Position numbers and translations under genes: made by a program. The notes beneath the pieces are model-generated. The model had not been told where the DNA came from and did no database searches. It worked only from the letters and a program-made list of their open reading frames with translations. From Ligustrum vulgare (lineage: Eukaryota; Streptophyta; Magnoliopsida; Lamiales; Oleaceae), in the NCBI GenBank assembly GCA_963555705.1, contig OY743184.1, positions 26,684,639-26,748,638 on the forward strand: a stretch of DNA of 64,000 bases. The letters are read 5' to 3'. Shown here in pieces: positions 1-10,273 of the stretch (positions are counted from its first letter, which is position 1; every line of letters starts with the position of its first letter).

Positions 1-2502
1 AGTGGTTATCATCAAATTCGAATGAAAGAAGGAGATGAGTGGAAAACTGCTTTTAAAACTAAGTATGGACTGTATGAATGGTTAGTAATGCCTTTTGGAC
101 TTACTAATGCACCGAGCACATTTATGCATTTAATGAATCATGTTTTACGTGCATTTATAGGTAAATTCATCGTAGTTTACTTCGATGATATCTTGATATA
201 TAGTAAAACTTTGAATGAGCATGTGGAGCATGTTAGGTGTGTGCTTGTGGTTTTAAGACAAGAGCAACTTTTTGCTAATTTTAAAAAGTGTGATTTTTGC
301 ATGGAAAAAGTTCTGTTTCTTGGCTATGTGGTTAGTGCTAAAGGAATAGAAGTAGATGAAGAGAAAGTCAAAGTTATTAAAGAATGGCCAACACCTAAAA
401 GCATAACTGAGGTTAGGAGTTTTCATGGCTTGGCTAGTTTTTATAGGCGCTTTGTTAAAAATTTTAGCACGATTGCCGCACCACTCACAGAAATTGTCAA
501 AAAAAGTGTAGGGTTTAAATGGGGAATAGAACAGGAGCATGCATTTGAAACAATCAAAAATATGTTGTGTAAAGCACCGGTTTTATCACTTCCTAACTTT
601 GACAAGGCTTTTGAGATTGAATGTGATACCTCAGGGCTAGGCATTGGAGCTGTTTTAATGCAGGATCAAAGGCCAATCGCCTATTTTAGTGAAAAACTAA
701 AAGGGACTGCACTTAATTACCCCACATATGACAAGGAGTTATACTCACTTGTGCACGCTTTGGAGACATGGCAACATTACTTGTGGCCACGGGAGTTCGT
801 GATACACACTGATCATAAATCCTTGAAGCATTTGAGGGGTCAAGCTAAGCTGAGTAAGAGACATGCAAGGTGGGTAGAATTCATCGAAACATTTCCCTAT
901 GTCATCCGGTACAAACAAGGTAAGGAAAATGTGGTGGCAGATGCATTGTCTCGAAGGTATGTTCTTTTAAATTCTTTAAATTCTAAATTGCTTGGATTTG
1001 AATACATTAAGGACATGTATGCTAATGACCTGAATTTTTCTAATATTTATGAATCACGTGGTAAAGGGGCTGTGGATAGGTTCTTTAAACATGATGATTA
1101 TCTATTTCGAGAAAACAAATTGTGTCTCCCTAGGTGTTCAATGAGGGAGTTACTTGTGAGAGAGGCCCATAGTGGAGGTTTAATGGGTCATTTTGGGGTT
1201 AAAAAGACTATCGAAATCCTAAACGAACATTTCTATTGGCCTAAGATGAAGATTGATGTGGTTCGGGTTTGTAATAAATGCATTACTTGTAAGAAGGCTA
1301 AATCTAGGATTAAACCACATGGGTTATATATGCCTTTACCCGTCCCTAGTGAATCTTGGGTCGATATCTCTATGGATTTTGTTTTGGGATTACCTAGGAC
1401 TAAGAAGGGAAGAGATTCAATTTTTATGGTAGTAGATCGCTTTAGTAAAATGGCACATTTCATACCATGTCACAAAACTGATGATGCTACTAATATAGCT
1501 GAAATTTTCTTTCGAGAAGTCGTGCGCTTACATGGGGTTCCTAAGAGTATAGTCTCGGATAGGGATGTTAAATTCCTTAGTCATTTTTGGAGAGTCTTGT
1601 GGAACAAATTAGGAACAAAACTACTTTTTTCTACAACTTGTCACCCACAGACCGAGGTAGTAAATAGGACAATGATTCAATTATTGCGCACCATAATCAA
1701 TAAAAATTTGAAAAATTGGGAAGAGTGTTTGCCATTTATTGAATTTGCATATAATAGGGCTATACATTCTACTACTTCGTGTTCACCATTTGAAATTGTT
1801 TATGGTTTTAATCCGTTAACACCGTTGTATTTAATTCCTTTACCTGTGAATGAACGTAGTAGTTTAGATGGAAAGAAAAAGGCTGAGATGGTTAAAGCAC
1901 TCCACGACAAGGTGAGGTTGGCGATTGAAAAGAAAAACGAACATTATGCTTCGCAGGCTAACAAAGGAAGAAAGGGCGTCATATTTGAACCCGGTGATTG
2001 GGTTTGGGTACATTTGAGAAAGGAGCGGTTCCAGGAACAACGCAAGTCAAAGTTACAAACGCGAGGAGATGGTCCATTCCAAGTGATTGAACGGATCAAC
2101 AACAATGCCTATAAATTAGATCTTCCTGGTGAGTATAATGTTTCGGCTTCATTTAATGTTTCTGATTTATCTCCATTTGATGCAGGTACAGATTCGAGGT
2201 CGAATCCTTTCGAAGAGGGAGGGGATGATGTGATCCAGACCACGGATACAAGCCCGCACAAAGATCCGTTGAAAATCAAAGGAGGACCGATGACTCGATC
2301 GCAAACAAAGAGGGCCAATGAAGAAATGGACAAGTTAGTTCAAGAAACAATGGCCAAAACAATGTTCGTGTCATCAAAAGAAGCAAGTTCCATGTTGGGA
2401 CCGAGCCAAAACGACGAGTGGATCAACCTCATTCAAACCGACGAAGAAAATTGCAATTTTTCAAAATTCACGGCCGTAACATATGGGAGCTCACGGCCGT
2501 AA
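1..2502 (+). CDS. Ty3/Gypsy chromovirus pol, 3' part (RT-RNase H-integrase), truncated by window edge
   Basis: The frame is open from base 1, inside reverse transcriptase, to the stop at 2500-2502. In order: RT with the catalytic YFDD at about 178-190; RNase H with ECDTSG near 620 and VADALSR near 940; the integrase zinc finger (H..H..CNKCITC, about 1165-1290); and the integrase core (DISMDF, SDRDVKF, EVVNRT). Compared with the sister copy at 60490-63387, the integrase lacks four residues just before the catalytic Glu (HPQTEVV, about 1642-1660), so it is probably inactive despite the open frame. The last ~90 residues are encoded inside the LTR and include [10 protein letters not shown]. Integrase core and tail look chromoviral, CRM-like from memory; the lineage is not proven. 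Confidence 0.93.
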   Translation, partial: SGYHQIRMKEGDEWKTAFKTKYGLYEWLVMPFGLTNAPSTFMHLMNHVLRAFIGKFIVVYFDDILIYSKTLNEHVEHVRCVLVVLRQEQLFANFKKCDFCMEKVLFLGYVVSAKGIEVDEEKVKVIKEWPTPKSITEVRSFHGLASFYRRFVKNFSTIAAPLTEIVKKSVGFKWGIEQEHAFETIKNMLCKAPVLSLPNFDKAFEIECDTSGLGIGAVLMQDQRPIAYFSEKLKGTALNYPTYDKELYSLVHALETWQHYLWPREFVIHTDHKSLKHLRGQAKLSKRHARWVEFIETFPYVIRYKQGKENVVADALSRRYVLLNSLNSKLLGFEYIKDMYANDLNFSNIYESRGKGAVDRFFKHDDYLFRENKLCLPRCSMRELLVREAHSGGLMGHFGVKKTIEILNEHFYWPKMKIDVVRVCNKCITCKKAKSRIKPHGLYMPLPVPSESWVDISMDFVLGLPRTKKGRDSIFMVVDRFSKMAHFIPCHKTDDATNIAEIFFREVVRLHGVPKSIVSDRDVKFLSHFWRVLWNKLGTKLLFSTTCHPQTEVVNRTMIQLLRTIINKNLKNWEECLPFIEFAYNRAIHSTTSCSPFEIVYGFNPLTPLYLIPLPVNERSSLDGKKKAEMVKALHDKVRLAIEKKNEHYASQANKGRKGVIFEPGDWVWVHLRKERFQEQRKSKLQTRGDGPFQVIERINNNAYKLDLPGEYNVSASFNVSDLSPFDAGTDSRSNPFEEGGDDVIQTTDTSPHKDPLKIKGGPMTRSQTKRANEEMDKLVQETMAKTMFVSSKEASSMLGPSQNDEWINLIQTDEENCNFSKFTAVTYGSSRP

Positions 2503-2699
2503 CCAACCTACTGTTGAAAACTGTGATTTGAAGAAAATTAGACTTACGGCCGTAACGTATATTTGTCACGGCCGTAACGCAGCCTCGGATCAAAAACAAG
2601 ATTTTCAGAAATTTGGCTTACGGCCGTAAAAATAGTCTCACGGCCGTAATGTTGGAACAGAAAGGGCCTTACGGCCGTAAAGTGAAGGTTCACGGCCGT
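2470..2699 (+). promoter_or_regulatory. Array of eight ACGGCCGT palindromes in LTR U3
   Basis: Exact ACGGCCGT copies start at 2470, 2493, 2546, 2568, 2620, 2640, 2671 and 2692. They form four pairs with 23, 22, 20 and 21 bp between starts, flanked mostly by TT or TC and AA. The array ends about 98 bp before the TATA box. All eight copies are intact although each holds two CpG sites. The layout suggests a dimeric transcription-factor enhancer; that function is inferred. Confidence 0.8.
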
Positions 2700-2797
2700 A
2701 AATAATTATACGCGTGAATTTAGGAATTTTATTTATTTCCTTATTCTTTGGTATTTGTTCCCTAGTTTAATTAAAACGCTTAACCTAGTTTTGACTC

Positions 2798-2805
2798 TAT
2801 TTATA
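2798..2805 (+). promoter_or_regulatory. LTR TATA box
   Basis: TATTTATA followed by GGG. The same TATTTATAGGG occurs at 57651 and 63900 in the related LTRs at the same distance from the palindrome array. Confidence 0.7.
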
Positions 2806-3104
2806 GGGATGTAATTTTCATTATTCTTACACAACTTTGATATTATAATTGAGAGGCTATTTTGCTTTCACAAACCTTATTCTTCATTGAATAAATCCCG
2901 AACTTGCGAGTTATTCTTGTTTGTTCAAATCTCGGTGAGAATTATTATTGCTTGTGATCAAGAGGTCAATATATCCCAGTGATTATATTGGTTGCTTGAT
3001 TCAATTAATCTTAATTGGATCCATAAATCGTGGTTCTTGGTGTTCTTGGGTCGATTTCAATATTTTGTGGTTGCGTAGCTACAATTGCTACGTGGTTTGC
3101 ATCA

Positions 3105-4641
3105 GTTTCTTACCCTTGAATTTAAACACTTATTTCGAATGTGATAGTATATGTGTTTGACATGATTTAAGGACACGTTTGAGTTAAATTGCGAGTCTAA
3201 TAGAAATGTTAACCTCAAGTTATGAGTTTTGTTTATAATATTGAATAGAATGATGAACGTGTTTGTTTCAATTCTAAAGTTATACCTTATTTATGAATGA
3301 ATATAATTAGGAATTTTGGTACATTGACGTCACGGGCATCCGAGACTTTTCCACTTGCAAATTCAGAAACGGTAAATTACTAAGGACTGCAAGTAAGTAA
3401 ACTTCCCACTATTTTCATCAAAGTTGAATGTAAATGTGAAAGTTATGTGTAAATGACTGTCTTGCAACTTACTTGCTTTGATGAATTTCATTTACTTTAT
3501 GAAAGCATATGTTATTGAGAAGAATGTTTAAGCATGCACATTATCATGTCATTGCATCATCAAGCATGCATTGACATCGAAATTGGGAAGTCAAATGTTT
3601 TTAAAATGAAAGAAATGTGTCAAAGTGCAAGTTTGTTCAAAAGTTATGTATCCCAAGTTTTTTTTAAGAATGAATGGGTGTACTTCTAGTTCATGAAAGT
3701 TGCGAGTGGGAAATGGGGCGCGGGGGATCGGCGTACCCGAATTATGTCGCTTTGCGACGGAATGTTCAACCGTTTACGGTGGACTGTTAAACCGCTTTGC
3801 TGTGGGAAAGTGAATGTTAAACCGCTTTGCGGTGGAAATGTGAGTGTTAATCTGGTTCCAAATAAGAAATTGCCCACTGTTATCTGATTGACTAGAAGTT
3901 ACATCAAGTGAGCTCACGATGGAAATGAAGTGAAAGTTTTGAAATGAAGTGAAAGTTTTGAAATGTTAAGTGAAAGTTTGAAAAGTTTGAATATTCTGGA
4001 AAGTAAAGTCAAAAGGGGATACATATATGAAAATTTTAAAGCATTCATGTCATAAGCATGCATTCATGCATAAAGTTTACTTACTGGGCTTTAGCTCACC
4101 CCAATCCCTCCCTAACATTTCAGGTGATGAAAGTTAGGTGATCCAAGGAGAGCACTTGGTGACAGGCTCAGGCTACACCGCTTCAAGTTTAAAAAAAAAA
4201 ATTAAGTTAAATTTGAAGTTTATGATTAATTATTTCTTAATTCATTCATTTTATGTTGATAATTGTTTGGTTGAGATTAGTTTAAATTAGTTATGGTATT
4301 TTTCTGTGATTAGTTTTTATCATGTTTCATGAGTTTATAAATTTATACTTCAAGTTATTTTGTTGAGGAGTTTGGGGAATTGATGTTGAATTTGAATTTT
4401 GGAATTGTGGTCGGATGTGGATTGTTGGGTTTGAATGAGTTGAGAATTGTATTTGTAAAATGGTTTTGACGTCCCTCTACAGGTTGGCTATGTCCAATTT
4501 ACAAAGGAGTCTCTGTTGAAATTTTTGTAAAATTTCATAATAGAAAATTAAAATGTTGAGGTTTTAAATGATTTCTTTTCCGCATTTAAGTAAAGAAAAG
4601 TTAACACGCCTAGGTTTAAGATTTTGAACTTGGGGTGTTAC
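3105..4641 (+). repeat. Tekay-like LTR fragment
   Basis: Non-coding stretch ending CTTGGGGTGTTACA, the same end as the Tekay-type LTR closing at 56995 (CTCGGGGTGTTACA). Upstream is the ACTGGGCTTTAGCTCACCCC block (about 4083) typical of such LTRs near the transcript start. The left end is cut by the chromovirus LTR at 3104, so the chromovirus seems to have inserted into this LTR. A 19-bp repeat (GAAATGAAGTGAAAGTTTT) occurs two to three times at 3918-3985. Confidence 0.6.
3746..3857 (+). repeat. Short-hairpin minisatellite inside the LTR fragment
   Basis: About four imperfect ~30-bp units, each with a small stem-loop: GTCGC-TTT-GCGAC (3746-3758), ACCG-TTTA-CGGT (3769-3780), a degenerate ACCGC-TTT-GCTGT (about 3791), and ACCGC-TTT-GCGGT (3821-3833). 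Compensating changes between units keep the stems in three of the four. Confidence 0.65.
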
Positions 4642-6244
4642 AATCTTTAACTTCAAGAAGCTGAATATGGAGTCTCCACCTCACTCGAGGTATCCTAGGC
4701 CTAGGAATAGTACTCTCACTATATCTAACTCCACTTGCAACTGATAACTAGCACTACCTTTTAGTTTCTCTCTCAATTGCACCAAAAATCATGTTCTAAA
4801 CATGACATATCAGCCACATTAACCGTGATCACACTACTCCATGATCTAATCGACATTTTGGCTTCTAAAGTACAACCAAAAGTCAAAAGCATATAATGAT
4901 AAACACATTTGTCATGCAATCTATCATGAGTAGTATCACAAATATCTAAAGTAAAAGAAGCATGTTGTTGCTTACAAAGCACACGACGATCACATAAAAG
5001 CAAATTAGACATATAATCTTTTTCGAGCATGCCTTCTATGAAACTTACCAAAGACACAATGATCACATAAATGCATATGACACACAATCTACACAAAATT
5101 CGCATTTATCACAGAAAGGTACACACGACACACAGTCTCCAATAACAGTCCTTTCATCACCATGAAGCATGTCATTTGTGTTAGTAAAAGAAATAGAGGA
5201 ATCAACATCTCTAAACACTTAAGTAGTGGTAACAAATACACCATTTTTATAGCTCTCTTACAAGTTAAAAGAACACCCTTAATTATTATCATAATCATAT
5301 GCTTAATTTTACCAGTTAGACTCATCTTGTGATGTCAAACCAAAAATCACAATTCCCATTGAAAACCCCCCATATCAATGCAATGCGTAGTCATATTTGG
5401 AACAAATTTTAACAAAAAAATTACATCAAGTAACGACTCAACCAAGTATTTCAAGTATAACATGGATTATGACACAATGGCACAATCAAGTAGAACCTAA
5501 ATCAAGAAACAACAAAATCACAATAGAAAAATGTTATTCCTTAATTTTAAGTCACTATATACTAGGTAGGTCTAATTTGAAGTCCATTAAGCTAATGGTT
5601 TTTAATAAAGTGATCAACAACAACATACGGGGAATTATCCAATTTTACCATCCAAAACCAATAATCACAAGTCCAAAGCAATTAACACAAAATAATATCG
5701 AACACAGCTTGCAAAATAAATCTCCACCGGCAAGGTGACTATTTTCAAAAAATAAATAATTAACTCAAACAGGTCGCTACTGGCAAGGTAGCTAATCCGT
5801 AAAGCAAGAAAAGTTAAGGTTTAAGAATATCATAAAGCGAACAATTCGTGTTCGTATATATGCGCTTGGAATCTTGCAAAATGGATTGTGGAAATGGACA
5901 CAGCAGGTCAAGCAGATGTAACTGGCCAAATATTGCTCATCGGACCGTCGTTGGCCACCGCCAGAGATACTGCCAGAAAATCGCAAGTTATTGAAGAAGA
6001 GGCACCTTGACCTCATGATGCCAATGATGGTGACGGTTTCTTGATCACCTTTATAATTCTTTGGTTTTCAGTCTAGGCTTTCCACTTTCCGTTTTTGGAA
6101 AGTTTTTGGTGATGGTTTCTTTTGGAATTTTTGTTTATCCCGCCAATTTCTTCCTTCCTAGCCGAGATTTCTTGAGATTCATTTCAATCATAAAATTCAA
6201 CCAGCTCTTGATCCCCAACACAAGACTCAAAATTCAAATTACAA
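4642..6244 (-). other. Uncharacterised internal region of a minus-strand LTR element
   Basis: It lies downstream, on the minus strand, of the PBS at 6245-6257, so it should be the leader and internal domain of that element. I recognise no gag or pol domain. Minus-strand open stretches at 4773-5105, 5089-5325 and 5792-6016 are cysteine-rich or low-complexity and match nothing I know. It is cut at 4641 by the Tekay-like LTR, and no matching 3' LTR was seen. Confidence 0.4.
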
Positions 6245-6257
6245 GGCTCTGATACCA
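6245..6257 (-). other. Primer binding site (initiator tRNA-Met)
   Basis: The minus strand reads TGGTATCAGAGCC, complementary to the 3' end of initiator tRNA-Met, one base after the LTR end. This marks the LTR at 6259-6917 as a 5' LTR on the minus strand. Confidence 0.85.
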
Positions 6258-6258
6258 T

Positions 6259-6917
6259 TGTTGGATCAATTTGAACAATAGAACAAAAATAATCAAAATG
6301 TAAAATGCAAGAACACCAAGATTTTTCGGTAAAGGCCCCGGATGTTCGATAATTCAAGAATCATCTACATCCCTCATTGAGCAATCCATTAAATTTGGAT
6401 TTACGCTCAAATTTCACTAGGTACAACAAGAAGTTCATCGCATTACAAGATTGATATCAAGAACACCTAAAAATATTCCTAAAAGCGAATCCTACACCCT
6501 ACCAAACAATTAATCGGATTTTACCAAGAATAAACTCAATCTTCTATGTTTTACACCTATTGTAAAACTATTTTACACCTTATTGTAAAACTACTCTAAT
6601 CACCAAGAAAAGAGATAACAAAGGGAGAACCACAATTAAACCTCACCAAGAAGTTTTGTTCAAACTCTTAACCTAAAAATGTCCCACAAAATGAGAGCAA
6701 TGAAGATGAGAGTCCGATCCTATTGTGTTGGAGAGAAAATAGGATGCCTCCTTCACATTTTATTGTATCCCATCAATTTTATCTTCATCCCAAGAATACC
6801 AAATGCAAGGGGTGTATATATAAGAAGTTCCTAAGTAATGTAGGTCAAAAATCATTTTAAGTCCAAAGTACTAAAAACATATTTTGGCCCTTGAGAGTGA
6901 GTAACACATTTCCAACA
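6259..6917 (-). repeat. 5' LTR of a minus-strand retrotransposon (659 bp)
   Basis: On the minus strand it begins TGTTGGAAATG and ends ATCCAACA, giving perfect TGTTGGA/TCCAACA termini, followed by a consensus PBS. This end type is common in Ty1/Copia. It interrupts the host exon fragment at 6918-7230. Confidence 0.8.
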
Positions 6918-7230
6918 GACCCAACTACAAGATCCAAAAAAGCAAAAATTTCCTCATACGCCATAAGAAACCGAATATAGAATCTCGACAAACTTCGGTT
7001 TAAGTAACTATACATCTCGTTGATCCATCCAGCTTCATATACGTCCCTAGTTATGTTTCTTGACCAATGAGTTGTGTCAGCCCGGACCTCCTCAATTTTA
7101 TGCAACCACAGTAGAGAAAATGTCCTAAGGTCATTTATATTCATTATGATCACACCTCCAACTTTGTTGCAGGCATCTGGATGACGAGTGTGCATTTTTG
7201 CAAGCTCATTGTCACAGGCCAATCAAGGAG
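6918..7230 (-). pseudogene. Exon fragment of a peptidyl-serine galactosyltransferase-like gene
   Basis: Read on the minus strand, a splice acceptor (ATTCCAG) at 7231-7237 precedes an exon-like stretch encoding NELAKMHTRHPDAC, VGGVIIMNINDLRTFSLLWL and EEVRADTTHWSRNIT..VYEAGWINEMY. From memory this order matches plant peptidyl serine alpha-galactosyltransferase (SERGT family), which galactosylates extensin serine residues in the secretory pathway. A one-base shift follows the first codons (LIG then CDNEL). Similarity fades after EMYSY, and the LTR at 6917 cuts the exon. It is a dead fragment captured between two retrotransposons. Family assignment is fairly likely but unverified. Confidence 0.6.
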
Positions 7231-7689
7231 CTGGAATGAATACATAACAAATAGAGTGATTAGAACACATATTTCCTGGTTTAGCTAAAAAGAAGATGCA
7301 TCCACACTACGAATTATGTTTTAGATACTCTTAGAAAAAAAATGAAAGAATAGGCCATGTGTCCCATATATTGGTTTTGTTTTCATGAATATCTTAAGTA
7401 GTTGGTCAAACCACTTTGGAGATTGCACCATTCCCGATATCCATATAGGTGGACTTATCGAAAATGTCAATGTATCTAAAGCATTTTTTTAGATATTTAT
7501 ATAAGTCTATTAAGAGCATTTTAGCTCAATCTACCCTTAATGATACATTTCCAAACATTTTACCTTTGGTATTAATTTAAATGTTTGCAATCACTCATAT
7601 AATGTACTTTACTCTTTGAACCTAAGAGATTGATATTTCAAATGTTAGGTCGAGGTTCCATTATTGATGATTTTGAATTGGTCACAATC
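7231..7689 (-). other. Non-coding: intron remnant, then 3' flank of the Copia element
   Basis: No gene is seen. The part next to 7230 should be intron of the galactosyltransferase fragment. The part near 7680 follows the Copia RNase H stop and has a polypurine-like AAAGGGAATGAGA on the minus strand, but no LTR matching 12540-13036 follows it. Confidence 0.4.
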
Positions 7690-9035
7690 TCATTCCCTTT
7701 GACTTTTTGAAACTAAATTTATTGCATGGCCTTTCGTCAAATGATCCGCCAAGTTTTGACTTGACTCCATATAATCCACAATAATGACTCCATCCGAAAT
7801 TAATTGTCCTATCGAGCAATGTCTTAAACTAATGTGTCTAAATTTTTCATTATAAGTTTGATTATATGCTCTAGACAATGTAGTCTCACTATCACAATGA
7901 ATAGATACTGGAGGTATAGGTTTAGATGAAATAGGAATTTTAATTAATAAATTTCTTAACCATTCCACTTCTTTACTACACGAAACTAATGCAATATATT
8001 CTGCAGCCATTATGGAATCTGTTATACAAGTTTGTTTCTTAGAACCCTATGATATAACACCTCCACCAAGAGTGAATATCCATCCACTAGTTGATTCATG
8101 ATCCTCTCGATCGGTAAACCAACTAGCATCAGTAAATCATTCTAAAACCAAAGAATAGCTTGAATAATGAATGCCATAACCCGTAATACCTTTAGTATAC
8201 TTTAAAATTCTATTAATTCCTTACAAATGCATTTGATTAGGATAAATAGTAAATGACTCATTTTACCAACGACAAATGCGATATCCGATCTTGTAGATGT
8301 CATTCCATACATAAGACATTCAATTACCTGAGCATATTCTAATTGAGAAACTGCTCTACCGGTGCTAGGATACATCCTAACATTTGAATTAAACAGAGTA
8401 GATAACGACTTGCAATTAAAATGATCAAACATTTTCAACACTTTTTCAATATAATGTGATTGAGTAAGTATGATCCCGATTTCTTTCCTTATGATTTTAG
8501 TTCCTAAAATCACATCCGCAAGTCCCATGTCTTTCATATCAAAGTTAGATAACAACAATGACGTAGATTTGATTATTTCTAAGTCTGTTCCACACATTTA
8601 TCTGATTCATGAATCTTAAATCTATTGGCAACGATAACTTTATCAAATTCTTCGTGTCATTGCTTTGATGCTTGTTTAAATCCATATAATGACTTAATTA
8701 ATTTACACACATTTCTTTCTTGTCCTTGTAAGACAAAACCTTCCTGTTCCTCCATATATATATTTTCATCCAATATTTCTCCATTTAGGAATGCGGTTTT
8801 AATAGCCATTTGATGAATTTCAAACTTATATATGGATGTCAAAGCAATTAAGGTTCAAATAGTAGCAATCCTATCAAGGCCTTTTTCTTGTGTAAAGCCT
8901 TTTGCCACTAATCTTGCTTTGAACTTGTCTATTGTTCCATCCACTTTCACCTTCCCCTTGAAGATCCATTTACAACCAATAGGTCTACTATCCAGAGGAA
9001 GGTCTACTAGTTTTCAAGTTGTGCAAATGAAGAGT
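7690..9035 (-). pseudogene. Ty1/Copia reverse transcriptase-RNase H remnant
   Basis: Minus-strand pieces in order: IGCKWIFKGK..FKARLVAKGFTQ (about 8990-8880), QMAIKTAFLNGEI..LIKSLYGFKQASKQ (8842-8657), NFDMKDMGLADVILGTKI..ILTQSHYIEKVL (8597-8202), then RNase H with MAAEYIALVSCSKEVEWLR..IHCDSETTLS..NLADHLTK (8010-7690). Stops and frameshifts separate them. The stretch that should carry the catalytic YVDD block is missing: sequence passes from HESDKC straight to GTDLEIIKS near 8595. It continues the Copia element whose gag and integrase lie at 10274-12361. Confidence 0.88.
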
Positions 9036-10273
9036 TGATGAAGTCAATCAAGGTACAAATTGGAGAAAAAATAGAAGAAAGAATCAAATTGAAAAAAATC
9101 AGAAATTCAGGGACCAAATTGATCCAATCAAAAGATGAAGGACCTGAGGAGCAATAAAAGAATGATGGCCAACTTAAAGGAATTCAAAAGATGAAATTGC
9201 ATGTCAGTCGGAGAACCACGCGGCTGCATGAAGTTGTGTTGCGTGGTCGCATGCCCTGTTCAGAAATCAACAGAATGCTTTTAATGATAACCGCGCGGCA
9301 GCATGAGTTACAACCGCGAGGTCGCGCGTCTATCCAACTGGGCAGCGCAGCTAGGCTATTTCGCGATTTTCAGTAGTTTTTCTCCTCTTTTGATATAGGT
9401 TTCAACTAAACCTATAAATACCTAACTTGAGATACATTTTTTGGGTTCCTACTTGTCATATTTTCATGTCAAAATGTTGTTCAATTGTCAAGAGATCCAT
9501 ACAAAGCCGAAACCTCGATTGAGGATATAAGAGCAAGAAGATGAACGGGGTGACATCTTACTACTTTTCTTGTACTTTATTTCCCCTCATGTATTTAGGC
9601 TAAGTTTTTACTATTATGGTTGTGATGAAGTTTTAACTTATTGACTCCATGTTTTGATCTATCATTTATTTTACGCAATTAATGGGTTTGATGCAACTGA
9701 TATGTACTTTTTATTATTATACAATACTTTGACCAATTCTTCTATGATGTGATAATTTTCTATGATCGAAAGAGTAGAAAATTATTAGACTTGTATTAAT
9801 TGCCGCAAAATTCGATAGGGGATAGAAATATACCCATATGCATTGTGTAATCCTAAAAAGTGTTCACCAAACGATCATGCTTTTCTATTTGTTTGAATTT
9901 TCATAGAAATATAATGAATTAGCTTTTAGGAAAAGGTTTTTGAGCATTGCTCAAAAGAGGACTTAAATAAAATTAGGAACACGGATTTTCAAAAACAATA
10001 AATTGTATTTAAATGATTCGATCAAAATATGGATGATGAAGTTAAAATGGATTCAGAATTCTAACACATTTTTTTTCATAGTTTTAAATCAAATATTTTT
10101 GTTCTTTTTAGTTTAATCATTAGTTTAGTTTAATAAAAAATACTCATATCATCTTATTCTAGTTCCGGTTAAGGAGTGTAATCTAAAATATAATTTACTC
10201 AATCCCTGTGGGTACGACATCCAGACTCAAAAAGTCCATTTTATTACTTACGTAATTCGTACACTTGCGGTCA
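9036..10273 (+). repeat. Solo LTR, Athila-like, inserted in the Copia pol
   Basis: Non-coding 1.24 kb between the Copia integrase and RT pieces. Its right end (CAATCCCTGTGGGTACGACA ... CACTTGCGG) closely parallels the end of the Athila LTR at 38656-40335 (CAATCCTCGTGGGTACGATA ... CACTTGCGG), and it also carries GC-rich CGCG-containing segments near 9200-9340. Proposed ends are TGATGAAG and GCGGTCA. No target duplication was found, and some Copia sequence between the flanks is missing, so the left end is approximate. Confidence 0.65.

Larger units (their letters stand above)
2226..3104 (+). repeat. 3' LTR of the first chromovirus (879 bp)
   Basis: It begins TGATG right after the polypurine tract (GAAGAGGGAGGGGA) and ends GCATCA, giving TGATG...CATCA terminal inverted repeats. 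Its 879 bp match the 876-bp LTR at 57094-57969, which has the same ends. Order inside: pol tail coding (to 2502), paired ACGGCCGT array, TATA box, presumed transcript start and R/U5. The possible target duplication on this side is GTTTC (3105-3109); the other side is outside the window. Confidence 0.88.

Noticed and set aside
2948..3160. Small ORF at the end of the first LTR
   Set aside because: Crosses the LTR end into flanking DNA; no domain.
6245..6257. GGCTCTGATACCA considered as a tRNA gene fragment
   Set aside because: It is a primer binding site next to an LTR end; there is no tRNA cloverleaf around it.
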